From Antedon mediterranea (lineage: Eukaryota > Echinodermata > Crinoidea > Comatulida > Antedonidae), in the NCBI RefSeq assembly GCF_964355755.1, contig NC_092672.1, positions 23,678,501 through 23,742,500 on the forward strand: 64,000 nt of DNA, in the 5' to 3' direction. Numbering within the stretch: position 1 is the first letter of the stretch; every line of letters starts with the position of its first letter. Under the pieces are notes generated by a model that saw only the letters and a program-made list of their open reading frames with translations, made no database searches and was not told where the DNA came from. Made by a program: the position numbers and the translations under genes. This document shows positions 36,301 to 39,528 of the stretch, piece after piece.

Positions 36301-38317
36301 TATTTCATTTGAAGAAATACAAAATGAAAACATAACAATTGTAAATAAATGAGGCAGGATTACCTAAAATACCAGTCGAGAAGCCAAAATAAGACATTCA
36401 AACATATTTAAAACCATAGAGATATTATAGTGAACTATAATATCTCTATGTTAAAACATAATTAAAAACACATTTTTTGGAAGAAAGTTAAAATTGCTGT
36501 ATATGAATGACAAGATAGTTTAAATTGTATGAAGTTAAATGTATTACAGCAAAATCCACCACAGGTTAGCTAATTCTTTAAAATAATCAAAGCCGAACAA
36601 ATCAGAATGGAATTGTGCTCATGTTTCTTCTAACTTTCAGAAACATCAAATTATCAACATTATTTTATTTGATATTATTAATTTGAATACTATAATAACA
36701 ATTTTCAAATAGTAGGCAAAACTTTTCTACGTAGGAAAGGTGGTCAAAATAATAACTAAATAAAAAATCCTTGAAAACAGATTGTGTGTTACTTCTAAAG
36801 ACTGATCATTTGAAATTTATTAAGTCAAACTAAATAATTTATGAATATGATGAAAACACTTTTATTTATTATTAATTTTAATTCAAAAGTTGAGGCCTTA
36901 AAATTATACAAAAAAATATGGAAACCGTCATCATTAATTACTGGTTTTGCTTTAAATTATTTTTCCTATCAAACCCAACTGTGTTGACATACAGCCTGAT
37001 TTATTCCTTTTCTCAATGCAACTAAACAAAAGGAAACAGGCCTATGATTAATATGGTGAATTTTAGTCATTAACAATAATTCTTTATTCCTGAAACAAGT
37101 CCAAATTCACTGGAAGACAAGTTAAACAAGTTAAATTATGATCTCAGTGAAGTCTTTATGAAGAATAAGAGAAAATTCTTATTTTTGAGATGTTGTCTCT
37201 TTGATGAAGTAGATTTACAAGTCCTTGGCAATAAAGATTACAAAGCAAATGATTATTTTAATGAACTCGCTGATAAAGGAAAGATCAAACCAACCGACGT
37301 CAACCTTCTGCTTGAAGTGGCAACACTATCAGAAATTAAACATGCTAAAGATCTTGTAAAACAGTATATAAATGACAACAATGTACAAATTAGTAATCAA
37401 CAGAAGTTGTCCCCATATAGAAAAAGATTGTGTAAGGCATTGGAACAGTTTAACCCAAGTGAGTTGAATAGAGTTACAGCTTGTTATCAATTGGAACAAC
37501 CAACCATTTGGGATGTAACATTTTATTTAGAGAGCAAATCCAAATTGGTAGATGAATCAGAAAGAGAGAAGTTTGCTGAGCTGCTTGGACCAATCCCAAA
37601 TAAAATAATATGTAAGTCAATTTGAGAGATTTCTTACCTTAAATCCACAGATTGTAGGTCACCTAAATATTCTCCCAAAATAACTGGCATCAAACCAGAA
37701 TTTTTAGAAAAAGGTAAAAATATATTGAGAATAGAGTTGCACCCTCATAACATAGAATGAATGCTGGACCATTTGATGATGACCGTATGATACAAAATGA
37801 TTTGTTGACACAGGTTAAGAACATGAAATAACAGGAATGTATTCACATCCTGACTTGTCTTTGTCACTAAGGTTCTTATACCGTGTACAACATTATAACG
37901 CTGTCTATACTATCAAACCTTATGTGACAAAACAATGCGATGTGCAATTGTATGGACATGATGATGTCATATCACTTGCATATTTGGGAACATCACTACC
38001 ATAGTTGGGCACATCACTACCATATTTGGACACATCTCACATTTTTGTTAAACTAATTTGATAGTGTAGACAGAGCTTACAACTGCCATTTGAGCAGGCA
38101 AATACTGTTTTATTACTATTTGTGTTATTTATTCTTAATTATTTTATAGTAATGTTATTTATCATCATGTGTCGGGAAACTGTAAAAGGGGATTTTGTGC
38201 TAAAACAATTTATGTCATTGTGAGAAAGCTTGTTTAATAATAACCTAAAAAAAGTGTATACCTTGTTTTAAACTTTCATTGTGATAATTTTTAGGCAACA
38301 AAGAAGATGATCATTGA
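152..38317 (+). CDS. Roc-COR-Death-DED-ZU5-UPA multidomain gene (5'-partial), overall span
   Basis: Large split gene running on the plus strand; its start, including the GTP-binding P-loop, lies upstream of the window. I joined exons by hand from AG/GT sites and reading phase: 152-303, 841-930, 1424-1603, 2027-2269, 9270-9467, 14308-14502, 14857-15168, 15697-15774, 16108-16309, 17523-17774, 18420-18665, 25057-25101, 25257-25301, 26566-27090, 30627-31150, 31538-31666, 33388-33526, 33899-33913, 34617-34664, 35739-35783, 35942-35986, about 37096-37611, and possibly 38295-38317. Domain order is Roc, COR, two Death, DED-like, ZU5, UPA, DED-like. Known Roco proteins act as GTPase-regulated scaffolds, and Death/DED domains build cell-death or immune signalling complexes, so a cytoplasmic signalling role is inferred. 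All phases agree from 152 to 35986; the entry into the second DED exon is the weak join. It could be two fused gene models; a transcript would decide. Confidence 0.8.
304..840. other. Intron, no recognised content
   Basis: AT-rich intron between two Roc exons. Short ORFs here show no recognisable domain, and I see no repeat structure. Confidence 0.6.
841..930 (+). CDS. Roc domain exon (central strand)
   Basis: 90-bp, phase 0-0 exon after a TCCAG acceptor, with a GTAAGT donor. It encodes 30 residues including VAVFDLSKD, the hydrophobic beta-strand that follows G3 in Roc domains (family pattern: YLLVFDLS-like). Confidence 0.85.
1063..1330 (+). repeat. tRNA-derived SINE, copy 1
   Basis: Contains an RNA polymerase III box A-like TGGTCTAATGG near 1147 and a box B GGTTCGAGTCT near 1176, followed by a non-tRNA body and a TATATG-rich tail. 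The same sequence recurs inverted at about 59630-59905, including the 5' leader CTAGTGCTGTTCCGCCGTA and the 3' body. Compared with that copy, this one lacks about 24 bp of the anticodon region, so it is not a working tRNA. It lies in a Roc intron of the host gene. Confidence 0.85.
1424..1603 (+). CDS. Roc domain exon with G4 motif
   Basis: 180-bp exon, phase 0-0, after a TTTTTTACAG acceptor with a GTTAGT donor. It encodes 60 residues. ILVVGTHKASL sits at the G4 nucleotide-specificity site (T/N-K-x-D in many GTPases; here the Asp is Ser, as seen in divergent Roco domains). Upstream, the helix HHWTNRQFLLSSILSVY is typical of Roc domains. Confidence 0.85.
1604..2026. other. Intron, no recognised content
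   Basis: AT-rich intron between Roc exons. No ORF of interest and no repeat seen. Confidence 0.6.
2027..2269 (+). CDS. Roc C-terminal and Roc-COR linker exon
   Basis: 243-bp, phase 0-0 exon (acceptor TCTAG, donor GTAAAT), 81 residues. HVLGYYAVENSRET occupies the place of the last Roc strand. The helix ending in IPLKWMRFRCEM is the start of the COR domain (family pattern IP-x-W). The intron that follows is 7 kb long because two LINEs inserted in it. Confidence 0.85.
2300..2931 (+). pseudogene. Old LINE relic, 5' part (endonuclease and linker)
   Basis: An open stretch at about 2317-2874 reads like the late part of an apurinic endonuclease-like domain of a non-LTR retrotransposon: IILVIGDVN corresponds to the usual LLGDFN motif, followed by a linker leading toward the RT. 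The reading is broken off at 2931 by insertion of LINE A and continues at 7141 in the same sense (VNDLNEFYCRFDKYDF). Degenerate and non-functional. Confidence 0.75.
2932..7140 (+). mobile_element. LINE A, near-complete non-LTR retrotransposon
   Basis: Element of about 4.2 kb flanked by the direct repeat TAAACTTGTA (2922-2931 and 7139-7148), a convincing target-site duplication. It has a 5' UTR of about 590 bp, one long coding region (3522-6956) with two stops, and a 3' UTR ending in A-rich AATAA repeats. It is inserted into an older LINE relic inside an intron of the Roco gene, in the gene's sense orientation. The CR1/L2-like clade is a guess from architecture. Confidence 0.88.
3522..6956 (+). 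pseudogene. LINE A polyprotein: signal-like N-terminus, 2A, PHD-type zinc finger, endonuclease, RT; two nonsense codons
   Basis: One frame runs from ATG 3522 to TAA 6954-6956, interrupted only by TAA at 4476-4478 (in the usual GIYYRPP motif, read here as GIY-stop-RPP) and TAA at 5091-5093. Residues 1-22 are hydrophobic and signal-like. Residues 89-96 (DIHPNPGP, 3786-3809) are a 2A-like ribosome-skipping motif. Next come a Cys/His-rich PHD-like finger (about residues 124-175; CGTC, CCNC, HASC, CFVC) and an AP-type endonuclease (GVTESWLDD, MGDFNINW, SDHC). The reverse transcriptase follows (NYRPVALTS, LDYSRAFD, GVPQGSVLGPLLF, YADD at 6135-6146). Mutation is light, so the copy is young but no longer able to make a full-length product, unless the stops are read through or are sequence errors. 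Confidence 0.9.
7141..8965 (+). pseudogene. Old LINE relic, 3' part (RT and 3' end)
   Basis: Continuation of the relic split by LINE A. Recognisable RT pieces are SMGPDGISNKVLK, NDYRPIALTS, a degenerate APQGCILSPILF at about 7890-7925, and YLGTIIDEKLTW near 8190. Frames are broken by many stops and shifts. The 3' end holds about three to four copies of a 38-bp repeat (8725-8850) and finishes with a typical LINE tail (GAGGAAGAGAAATTTC, then AATAAAGTTATCTTGGATCTTG) near 8900-8960. Confidence 0.75.
8966..9269. other. Intron remainder
   Basis: AT-rich sequence between the LINE relic and the COR exon. Nothing recognised. Confidence 0.55.
9270..9467 (+). CDS. COR domain exon 1
   Basis: 198-bp, phase 0-0 exon (TTTTAG acceptor, GTAAGT donor), 66 residues. 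LNFLYDLGDIIYLPD followed by VVLDPMSLVQFV matches the first half of COR domains (pattern FLxDxGxIxY, then a V-LDP-x-W/S-L helix). COR mediates dimerisation of Roco proteins (established for the family). Confidence 0.88.
9468..9987. other. Intron segment, no recognised content
   Basis: Non-coding, AT-rich, ending at the TTAA (9984-9987) that borders the next mobile element. Confidence 0.5.
10840..12400. repeat. Degenerate tandem repeats of about 300-400 bp
   Basis: At least five diverged copies of one pattern: a GACCTTGTAAA/GAGGTCA block, then a (T/C)A(G)CAACTGTTTCTATG(C)-like block followed by TAACTAAGGA, an A/T-rich stretch and GGGTTTTCATAAATACAAA. Copies are centred near 11000, 11200, 11510, 11700 and 12360. 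They lie inside the TTAA-flanked element. Confidence 0.6.
11741..12168. mobile_element. Small palindromic MITE-like insertion
   Basis: Left end GTTGAACCTCCCGTAAGTGG with GCCACC; right end in reverse complement gives GCGGCCACCTCCCTTAACGG. The ends are imperfect inverted repeats around about 370 bp of unremarkable sequence, inserted inside one degenerate tandem copy. No ORF. Confidence 0.5.
12780..12930 (+). repeat. LINE 3'-tail fragment
   Basis: Sequence resembling a non-LTR 3' UTR (GAGAGCCTCTCGACGG, GTACTGTTCTGTATATTGG) ending in AATAAATGATATGATATGA, a short terminal microsatellite as CR1/L2-like elements have. Only the tail is present. Confidence 0.5.
13060..13265 (+). repeat. G-rich tracts with G-quadruplex patterns
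   Basis: GGGGGAGGGGATGGGATGGG at 13091-13110 has four G-runs with loops of 1-2 nt. A second tract near 13242-13260 is GGGGTGGGGGGGAGGGG. Both stand out sharply from the AT-rich surroundings. Confidence 0.6.
14308..14502 (+). CDS. COR domain exon 2
   Basis: 195-bp, phase 0-0 exon (ATTTTAG acceptor, GTAAGA donor), 65 residues. LDKGILDEKLLKKLW and FQYLVDLMIRFGFICE match the winged-helix-like central part of COR, which in family members reads LxxGxLxxxLLxxLW followed by LLxxMxxFxL. It ends in a Ser/Thr-rich stretch. Confidence 0.88.
14857..15168 (+). CDS. COR domain exon 3 (COR-B)
   Basis: 312-bp, phase 0-0 exon, 104 residues. It opens with SFFVPLRL, the usual start of COR-B (yfVPs-L), and continues with HLPDILFPYLVIDFI and a beta-rich segment. 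This completes a normal-length COR region. Confidence 0.85.
15169..15696. other. Intron with short hairpin
   Basis: Non-coding. A small hairpin GCACTC-CGA-GAGTGC lies near 15331-15345 in the phrase GAGTGCATACCTCCGCC, possibly a fragment of a short interspersed repeat. Nothing else recognised. Confidence 0.4.
15697..15774 (+). CDS. Post-COR linker exon
   Basis: 78-bp, phase 0-0 exon (CTTTAG acceptor, GTATGT donor), 26 residues rich in Ala, Thr and Glu. No domain recognised. It is included because phases match the exons on both sides. Confidence 0.65.
16108..16309 (+). CDS. Post-COR exon with Cys-rich stretch
   Basis: 202-bp exon (TTACAG acceptor, GTAAGT donor), phase 0 in and 1 out. It encodes 67 residues including HRCIPCDCSKTSEKKH, a short Cys/His cluster that could bind metal. 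It probably completes the COR C-terminal fold before the Death domains. Domain identity is unclear. Confidence 0.7.
16310..17522. other. Intron with degenerate tRNA-like SINE remnant
   Basis: Near 16680-16740 a box A-like GTGGCTTGGTGTATTAG and a box B-like TTGGTTCAAATCA are spaced as in a tRNA-derived SINE, followed by a body that includes TCCTGAGTGGGTTTCC. Degenerate. The rest of the intron shows nothing recognisable. Confidence 0.45.
17523..17774 (+). CDS. Death domain exon 1
   Basis: 252-bp exon, phase 1-1 (acceptor TTTTGTAG, donor AAAA|GTAAGC), 84 residues. The Death pattern is clear: ELMKLAKKLGNEWEQLAVFLGF (helices 1-2), AELDGFK, LGAIFSMLDTC (helix 4), LTKALREIDRHDLADEV (helices 5-6). 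Death domains mediate homotypic assembly. If the donor is not used the frame ends 5 codons later at TAA, giving an alternative C-terminus. The exon is 897 bp from its duplicate. Confidence 0.92.
17775..19165. repeat. Tandem duplication of Death exon plus intron (897-bp period)
   Basis: Intron sequence after 17774 matches that after 18665 almost base for base for about 480 bp (same CATCAGCATCCTTTCC, AATAAATAAAACATTGTTCC and CAGCAGGTAATTCAGTGATA phrases). The unit is therefore Death exon plus following intron. Similarity ends at about 18280 and 19160, where a LINE relic begins in the second copy. Confidence 0.85.
18420..18665 (+). CDS. Death domain exon 2
   Basis: 246-bp, phase 1-1 exon, 82 residues, clearly a duplicate of the previous exon: ELMELAKKLGSEWEQVAIFL, LLGAIFSMLDAWYRK, LIEALKQANRNDLADEV. 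It is shorter by two residues in the helix 4-5 loop. It has the same donor context and the same downstream TAA on read-through. The equal phases mean the exon could be skipped or added without a frameshift. Confidence 0.92.
19166..20030 (-). pseudogene. LINE relic (linker and start of RT)
   Basis: Minus-strand fragments read KEFWQTIRGSKFN, EEKAETLRNYWESL and, after shifts, SPGKDNITNELLK, which is the segment between endonuclease and RT of a non-LTR element. Many stops. It lies in the intron after the second Death exon. Confidence 0.65.
20031..20341. repeat. Short tandem AT-rich repeats
   Basis: Contains two copies of a 55- to 60-bp segment with TTCATATT(C/T)ACTGGCATTTATCACATA around 20215-20290. 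No gene. Confidence 0.5.
20350..24704 (-). mobile_element. LINE B, full-length non-LTR retrotransposon with intact ORF
   Basis: About 4.35 kb on the minus strand: a 23-nt poly-A tail (T-run 20350-20372), a 3' UTR of about 110 bp, an uninterrupted ORF and a putative 5' UTR of about 630 bp. A candidate 8-bp target duplication AAACATAC flanks it (20342-20349 and 24705-24712); this is short and AT-rich, so the 5' boundary is tentative. It lies antisense in an intron of the Roco gene. The intact ORF suggests recent insertion. Confidence 0.8.
20481..24077 (-). CDS. LINE B ORF: signal peptide, duplicated Cys module, 2A, endonuclease, reverse transcriptase (1198 aa)
   Basis: The N-terminus begins MNTAVFLLCCVSFISFTYSF, a good signal peptide. 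Residues 83-142 and 143-196 are two copies of one module (SCPGQY ... RSMNNFVQYFFYYF ... DDDFHPIP ... YYSKCAIT). Residues 238-246, GDIEVNPGP (23340-23366), match the 2A consensus D-x-E-x-NPGP. An AP endonuclease follows (about 258-480: YYQNFRSVKNK, ALTETWLNN, GIYYRPP, LLGDFN, SDHC), then the RT (about 660-930: NYRPVSLLP, YTDMAKAFDRVSH, GVPQGSILGPLFF, FADD at 21273-21284). Known 2A peptides make the ribosome skip the final Gly-Pro bond, so a secreted or ER N-terminal part and a cytoplasmic EN-RT would be made separately (inference). No stop or shift seen. Confidence 0.93.
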   Translation of the reverse strand: MNTAVFLLCCVSFISFTYSFTPTQYPFNDDHEVFWSGYGCNCDNNFHQSLYKYVNFSTISLGRQSEFQRIALPVCEGVCVVSCPGQYANVKWSLVEMEYTKRSMNNFVQYFFYYFTDAVYIRFILDDDFHPIPFYYSKCAITSCPGQYVKWNQVELELTQRSMNNFVQYFFYYFNDAVYIDDDFHPIPIYYSKCAITITGLTSLQVRKKSKFKFLGRAVSYYSNSVSTLRIWSVVLGGDIEVNPGPNATNSNNKSSSLKVYYQNFRSVKNKMESYKSELFSHMCTRYIDVVALTETWLNNTVIDCELSLDGFNLYRRDRQEDKRGGGVLLLINNKYRSCRLIKFEDESQELMWVKIQLSRKKCLIIGIYYRPPSAPKSQIDRLCESINNVQYEFQGFNHDVMLLGDFNLPEIKWRLNSYNKCNIVECEAPDNSNGKFFIDNILQGNNFNQFVYFPTCADHTLDLVLCNTICHEVSFGEDIFTSDHCAINFKYPIEFNKHLINNDDRLLYNFKKLNKLDFIQTLSHIPWNLLDLAVDIDEAVNLFYDFIFATIKDLVPVFRPKRKLPPWFDNELYTALKSKESYFREKKRNPNRLNIENFRFARSNFKRLCRFKYRTYVNSLCCNLSCNPKRFWSWIKSSRKNNNNIPSELHFNNQSAYTVKDKANLLNQFFYSVFSPVNKDLDVPNLPEYPIDCLSKLEFNQEVIEKHINEIDSHKASGNDGLSNIVLSLAAKPLSFPCKILFERCISEKRFPIKWKQANVCPIFKASSKSDVRNYRPVSLLPTISKVFEKIVHDQIFKHISPVISDHQHGFYPGRSCETNLSVLLSHAYDAINAKGQCEVVYTDMAKAFDRVSHKLLLFKLQQFGLNHDLILFFTSYLSDRFQRVTFDGNASEWLPVLSGVPQGSILGPLFFIMFINDFSFVPRHSNVLMFADDIKLFKSIQTLNDMLLLQEDVDRLIHWCDTWNMSVNASKCKSMSFTLKKKPIYFDFYIKNIILERVSVHKDLGVFLDSSLTFCKHIDFIVSKCNRLLGFLWRHCRHINDKKALVILYKSLVRSNLEFCSVIFNSISLAQSSRLQSVQNKFCRFYVRKFGSIIDVLFNLAGRRKLFDLIFLFKAVNSIFHGNFEVYFPISVPQYQLRYPALFSISRGRVNITKNGFVNRLPKLYHSLCKIDGSVDIFFDSLACFRHKVLSNVSNI
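24705..25056. other. Intron, no recognised content
   Basis: AT-rich intron between LINE B and the first linker microexon. Its 3' end resembles the sequence before the microexon at 35739, part of the later block duplication. Confidence 0.5.
25057..25101 (+). CDS. Linker microexon 1 (15 codons)
   Basis: 45-bp, phase 1-1 exon after TTTTGCATAG with donor GTTAGT. It encodes a Thr/Ser/Ala-rich linker (DTETATPLFTSSLETG with the split codons). Near-identical in design to exons at 25257, 34617, 35739 and 35942. Confidence 0.7.
25257..25301 (+). CDS. Linker microexon 2
   Basis: 45-bp, phase 1-1 exon after TTTTGCATAG, encoding DAHIAAHLAASSLGTG. Its last bases (CATTAGGGACAG) and the donor are the seed of the 34-bp minisatellite that follows directly. 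Confidence 0.7.
25302..25841 (+). repeat. 34-bp minisatellite carrying splice-donor sites, array 1 (about 16 copies)
   Basis: The unit GTATAGGTGAGTAACATTAG plus ATCATTAGGGACAG repeats with few changes. Each unit ends like the preceding exon (ATTAGGGACAG) and starts with its donor (GTATAG), and also contains TAG|GTGAGT, a near-consensus 5' splice site. It thus appears to be a repeated copy of an exon-intron boundary. Confidence 0.9.
25842..26565. other. Intron with minus-strand LINE 3' tail
   Basis: About 25900-26350 reads, on the minus strand, like a LINE end (RT C-terminal scraps and a terminal AAATAAATT). The same segment recurs at about 36226-36775 in the second block. Confidence 0.55.
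26566..27090 (+). CDS. DED-like domain exon 1
   Basis: 525-bp, phase 1-1 exon (TTATTGTAG acceptor, GTATGT donor), 175 residues. The first 85 residues fit a death-effector domain: FNKLKYDLGSLYIGERLLLL, CCLFEHVDL, LLNQLHERRYITPTNIRLLL, DAKDLINQYV. After a short spacer, residues of about 105-170 form another helical unit (SPYRKRLCKALQQFDP, TIWELVFHLESNRKLLEESE, RLAELLG) that is repeated with the same layout in the second DED exon. The second unit may be another death-fold domain or an extension specific to this family. The likely role is homotypic recruitment, known for DEDs. Confidence 0.8.
27091..27410. other. Intron, no recognised content
   Basis: AT-rich intron sequence after the DED exon, running into the second minisatellite. 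Confidence 0.5.
27411..27762 (+). repeat. 34-bp donor-site minisatellite, array 2 (about 10 copies)
   Basis: Same unit as the array at 25302, but placed after the DED exon and starting from TTTACACAG|GTGAGT, with no recognisable linker exon before it. The copies are almost identical to those of array 1. Confidence 0.9.
27763..28345. other. Intron, no recognised content
   Basis: AT-rich intron sequence. No domain-bearing ORF and no clear repeat. Confidence 0.5.
28346..30376. mobile_element. Inverted-repeat DNA element (2.0 kb) with LINE fragment inside
   Basis: The ends are diverged long inverted repeats: AATTGCTATTACTCTAG at 28346 and its complement ending at about 30376, with later matches ATGCACTTTGAGGT, AATAGGTCCTTAAATCT and others over about 190 bp. 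No transposase recognised. A LINE relic lies in the middle. It sits in the intron before the ZU5 exon. Confidence 0.65.
28640..29620 (-). pseudogene. LINE relic, RT C-terminus and 3' end
   Basis: Minus-strand pieces: CKFLGVIMDECLTWNQH, SLYKTLVLPHIQYCSLIW and GHCPILWNSIDASIR are the conserved C-terminal part of non-LTR polyproteins. A 3' UTR-like stretch follows at lower coordinates (28640-28940). 5'-truncated and broken by frameshifts. Confidence 0.75.
30627..31150 (+). CDS. ZU5 domain exon with HF-T site
   Basis: 524-bp exon (CTTACAG acceptor, GTAATT donor), phase 1 in, 0 out. It encodes a ZU5 domain: GGTLTNKETKLMIYPGAIEEG matches the ZU5 opening (GG-L---G--L-IPPGA), then ILSPVVRCGPPGTVFKKHCLLSFPH and the closing strand CCIHLNHFTELGIFG. 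The codons for H-F-T are at 31010-31018. In PIDD and UNC5CL this position is HF|S, the self-cleavage site. The rest of the exon, RKRARLGVFGKALSNKYQLRVSTWD, begins the UPA region. ZU5-UPA is the same architecture as the FIIND of NLRP1/CARD8. Confidence 0.88.
31151..31537. other. Intron, no recognised content
   Basis: AT-rich intron between the ZU5 and UPA exons; no repeat or domain seen. Confidence 0.5.
31538..31666 (+). CDS. UPA domain exon 1
   Basis: 129-bp, phase 0-0 exon (TTTTTCAG acceptor, GTATGA donor), 43 residues. TPMYIDVSYKDMEITVES is a beta-strand-rich segment as expected in the UPA half of a ZU5-UPA unit. Confidence 0.78.
31904..32979. mobile_element. 1.08-kb MITE-like DNA element
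   Basis: 16-bp terminal inverted repeats, CAGGGCCGTAGCCAGG against CAGGCCCGTAGCCAGG (one mismatch), flanked by the 5-bp direct repeat ATCAT (31899-31903, 32980-32984). C-runs and G-runs sit just inside both ends. The ends resemble hAT-type termini, but the duplication seen is 5 bp rather than 8, so the superfamily is open. Two internal ORFs (to 32341 and 32620-32955) have no recognisable domain. It lies in the intron between the UPA exons. Confidence 0.82.
32985..33387. other. Intron, no recognised content
   Basis: AT-rich intron between the MITE-like element and the second UPA exon. Confidence 0.5.
33388..33526 (+). CDS. UPA domain exon 2
   Basis: 139-bp exon (TTTTTACAG acceptor, GTAAGT donor), phase 0 in, 1 out. 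It encodes EIWMPTTWSLFYVSKNP and FSAEVVTLQKPNQSYTLPFV, completing the UPA strands. Confidence 0.75.
33899..33913 (+). CDS. 15-bp microexon
   Basis: Between TTTTTTAG and GTATGT lies GGGCACTTGGAACAG, exactly 5 codons, phase 1-1, reading W-A-L-G-T with the split codons. It fits the frame on both sides and ends like the linker exons (GGAACAG). Predicted only from splice signals. Confidence 0.5.
33914..34616. other. Intron with decayed linker exon
   Basis: Near 34352-34378, TTTTGCATAG followed by ATACACTAACGACAGTG looks like a broken copy of a linker microexon. The rest is plain AT-rich intron. Confidence 0.4.
34617..34664 (+). CDS. Linker microexon 3 (16 codons)
   Basis: 48-bp, phase 1-1 exon after GAATAG with donor GTTAGT, encoding DTSTADAPLATSSSMSG. 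Member of the repeated Thr/Ala/Ser linker exon family. Confidence 0.65.
35215..35660 (+). repeat. 124-bp tandem repeat (3.6 copies)
   Basis: TGTACAATAGNTAGCAT recurs at 35221, 35345, 35469 and 35593. Units include GGCAACAAACAACTGACA and CACTAGACTAGACTC. Intronic; no coding content. Confidence 0.85.
35739..35783 (+). CDS. Linker microexon 4
   Basis: 45-bp, phase 1-1 exon encoding DTQTAALLATSSLETG; counterpart of 25057-25101 in the duplicated block. Confidence 0.7.
35942..35986 (+). CDS. Linker microexon 5
   Basis: 45-bp, phase 1-1 exon encoding DAPIAAPLATCSLGTG; counterpart of 25257-25301. As there, it leads directly into the 34-bp minisatellite. Confidence 0.7.
35987..36221 (+). repeat. 34-bp donor-site minisatellite, array 3 (about 7 copies)
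   Basis: Same unit and same position relative to its microexon as array 1, but fewer copies. One unit has GTGATT instead of GTGAGT. Confidence 0.9.
36222..37095. other. Duplicated intron with hairpin insertion
   Basis: To about 36775 this matches 25842-26345, including the minus-strand LINE tail. It differs by a perfect hairpin at 36415-36450 absent from the other copy. After 36775 it is unrelated AT-rich sequence. Confidence 0.75.
37096..37611 (+). CDS. DED-like domain exon 2
   Basis: Second copy of the DED-plus-helical unit: LNKLNYDLSEV, LFLRCCLFDEVDLQVLG, YFNELADKGKIKPTDVNLLLEV, HAKDLVKQYI, then SPYRKRLCKALEQFNP and KFAELLGPIP. It ends at donor GTAAGT with phase 1. The start is uncertain: the most obvious AG (37098-37099) leaves one base before the codon frame, which does not fit the preceding phase-1 exon, so another small exon or another acceptor is needed. 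Divergence from copy 1 shows an old duplication. Confidence 0.78.
37612..38294. other. Intron, no recognised content
   Basis: Two near-identical phrases, CATATTTGGG/CATAGTTGGG + CACATCACTACCATA, lie near 37979-38035. Otherwise plain intron. Confidence 0.45.
38295..38317 (+). CDS. Possible terminal exon
   Basis: After TAATTTTTAG the phase-1 frame from the second DED exon reads C-N-K-E-D-D-H and stops at TGA 38315-38317. It would give a short acidic C-terminus. Weak support: no conserved domain, only splice signal and frame. Confidence 0.35.
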
Positions 38318-38600
38318 GGCAACACTGAATACACCATTGAGGAACCATTGAGGAACCACTGAGACACCATTGCGGCAACACTGAAGACACTATTGAAGAT
38401 GCCTTTGAAGAACCACTGAGACACCATTGCGGCAACACTGACGACACTATTGAAGATGCCATTGAGTAACCATTGAGGCACCAGAGACACCATTGCAGCA
38501 ACACTGAAGAAACTATTGAAGATGCCATTGAGGAACCATTGAAACACCACTGATACACCATTGAGGCACCACTGAAGAACCATTGAGATAGCATTAAGTA
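38305..38600 (+). repeat. Degenerate CATTGAGG-type minisatellite
   Basis: Short units built from (C)CATTGAGGAACCA, GAGACACCATTGCGGCAAC and ACTGAAGACACTATTGAAGATG, with a larger unit of about 66 bp seen three times. The minus strand is open in two frames because of the repeat, with no domain. Confidence 0.8.
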
Positions 38601-38603
38601 TTG

Positions 38604-39528
38604 TGAAGCCAACCGAGTGAAGGCAAGTTACGAGTGGATAGAGATATAATAGAGTAATATTAAAATTATTGTCATAATGGTAAACAAAATATGATAATGG
38701 CGAGGAAGTTGGTGATAAAGATGACATTGAATGTTTACTTTAGGACAGTATATGAATGATGAATTTTTTTTTTTCATTAAATGGGAAGAATATTTTCTGC
38801 CTCGTTAAAATGGACCTGAAATGGACTTTATTTGAATGTTATTTAAATGTATCAAATTAAATCAAACCCATACAAATAAAAACAAAATGTATAGTATTTT
38901 GAGTAAAAACGAAATTTTAAGATACCATGGTAAATTAGCGAAAATTACTCACGCCATTGCAATATTCTATTTCAACGGCCGTCGGAAGCCTCTATATTCA
39001 CGACGTCACATATACACACGGTGATATCGAGAGCGTGTATGCCGCCCGCGATTTTTATGAGCGATATCAACAACTTGCTGAGCTCATTGTCAAGCCAAAG
39101 TAAAATATGAATAAAATTCGTTTTCGAACTGCCTGATTCGTGACAAATAAATTATCATCTCATATTACTAATTTAATTCTGCTAAACTAAAAACTAAAGA
39201 AACTAACACATTTTAGCAGTATAAATTACGAACGATATATATATACAAAATACACGAACGGAAAATATTCGCAAAGTGACGTCACCCGCGAATTTTTTTT
39301 ATTTTCAAATAGGGCTTTCCCCAAAACGGCCAATTTATATTTTGTAACAATATACATTGTAGCAACACCTAATAGCCCCCAAAACATCATTCTAAAATGA
39401 AAAAAAAATCGAAAATCCATTTTAAATAAATAGAACATAGACCCGTTCCAGTCCATAAATATTCATTATTTTGTATAATGTTTACTGAATGTAAACTGTA
39501 AATTTTAATTCATTCCTTAATTTTACAG
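38604..39528. other. Non-coding interval with CpG-richer patch
   Basis: From about 38940 to 39300 the sequence is richer in CG (GACGTCACATATACACACGG, GTGACGTCACCCGCG) and includes two palindromic GACGTC-type sites. No gene recognised. It might be part of an old mobile element or a regulatory stretch. Confidence 0.35.

Noticed and set aside
37158-37625. ATG-initiated gene starting at the second DED exon
   Set aside because: The ATG lies inside the DED fold; conserved sequence (LNKLNYDL) continues upstream to an exon border, so it is an internal Met.
38268-38727. Two overlapping minus-strand ORFs rich in Trp, Cys and Ser
   Set aside because: They arise from the CATTGAGG minisatellite and contain no domain or upstream gene structure.
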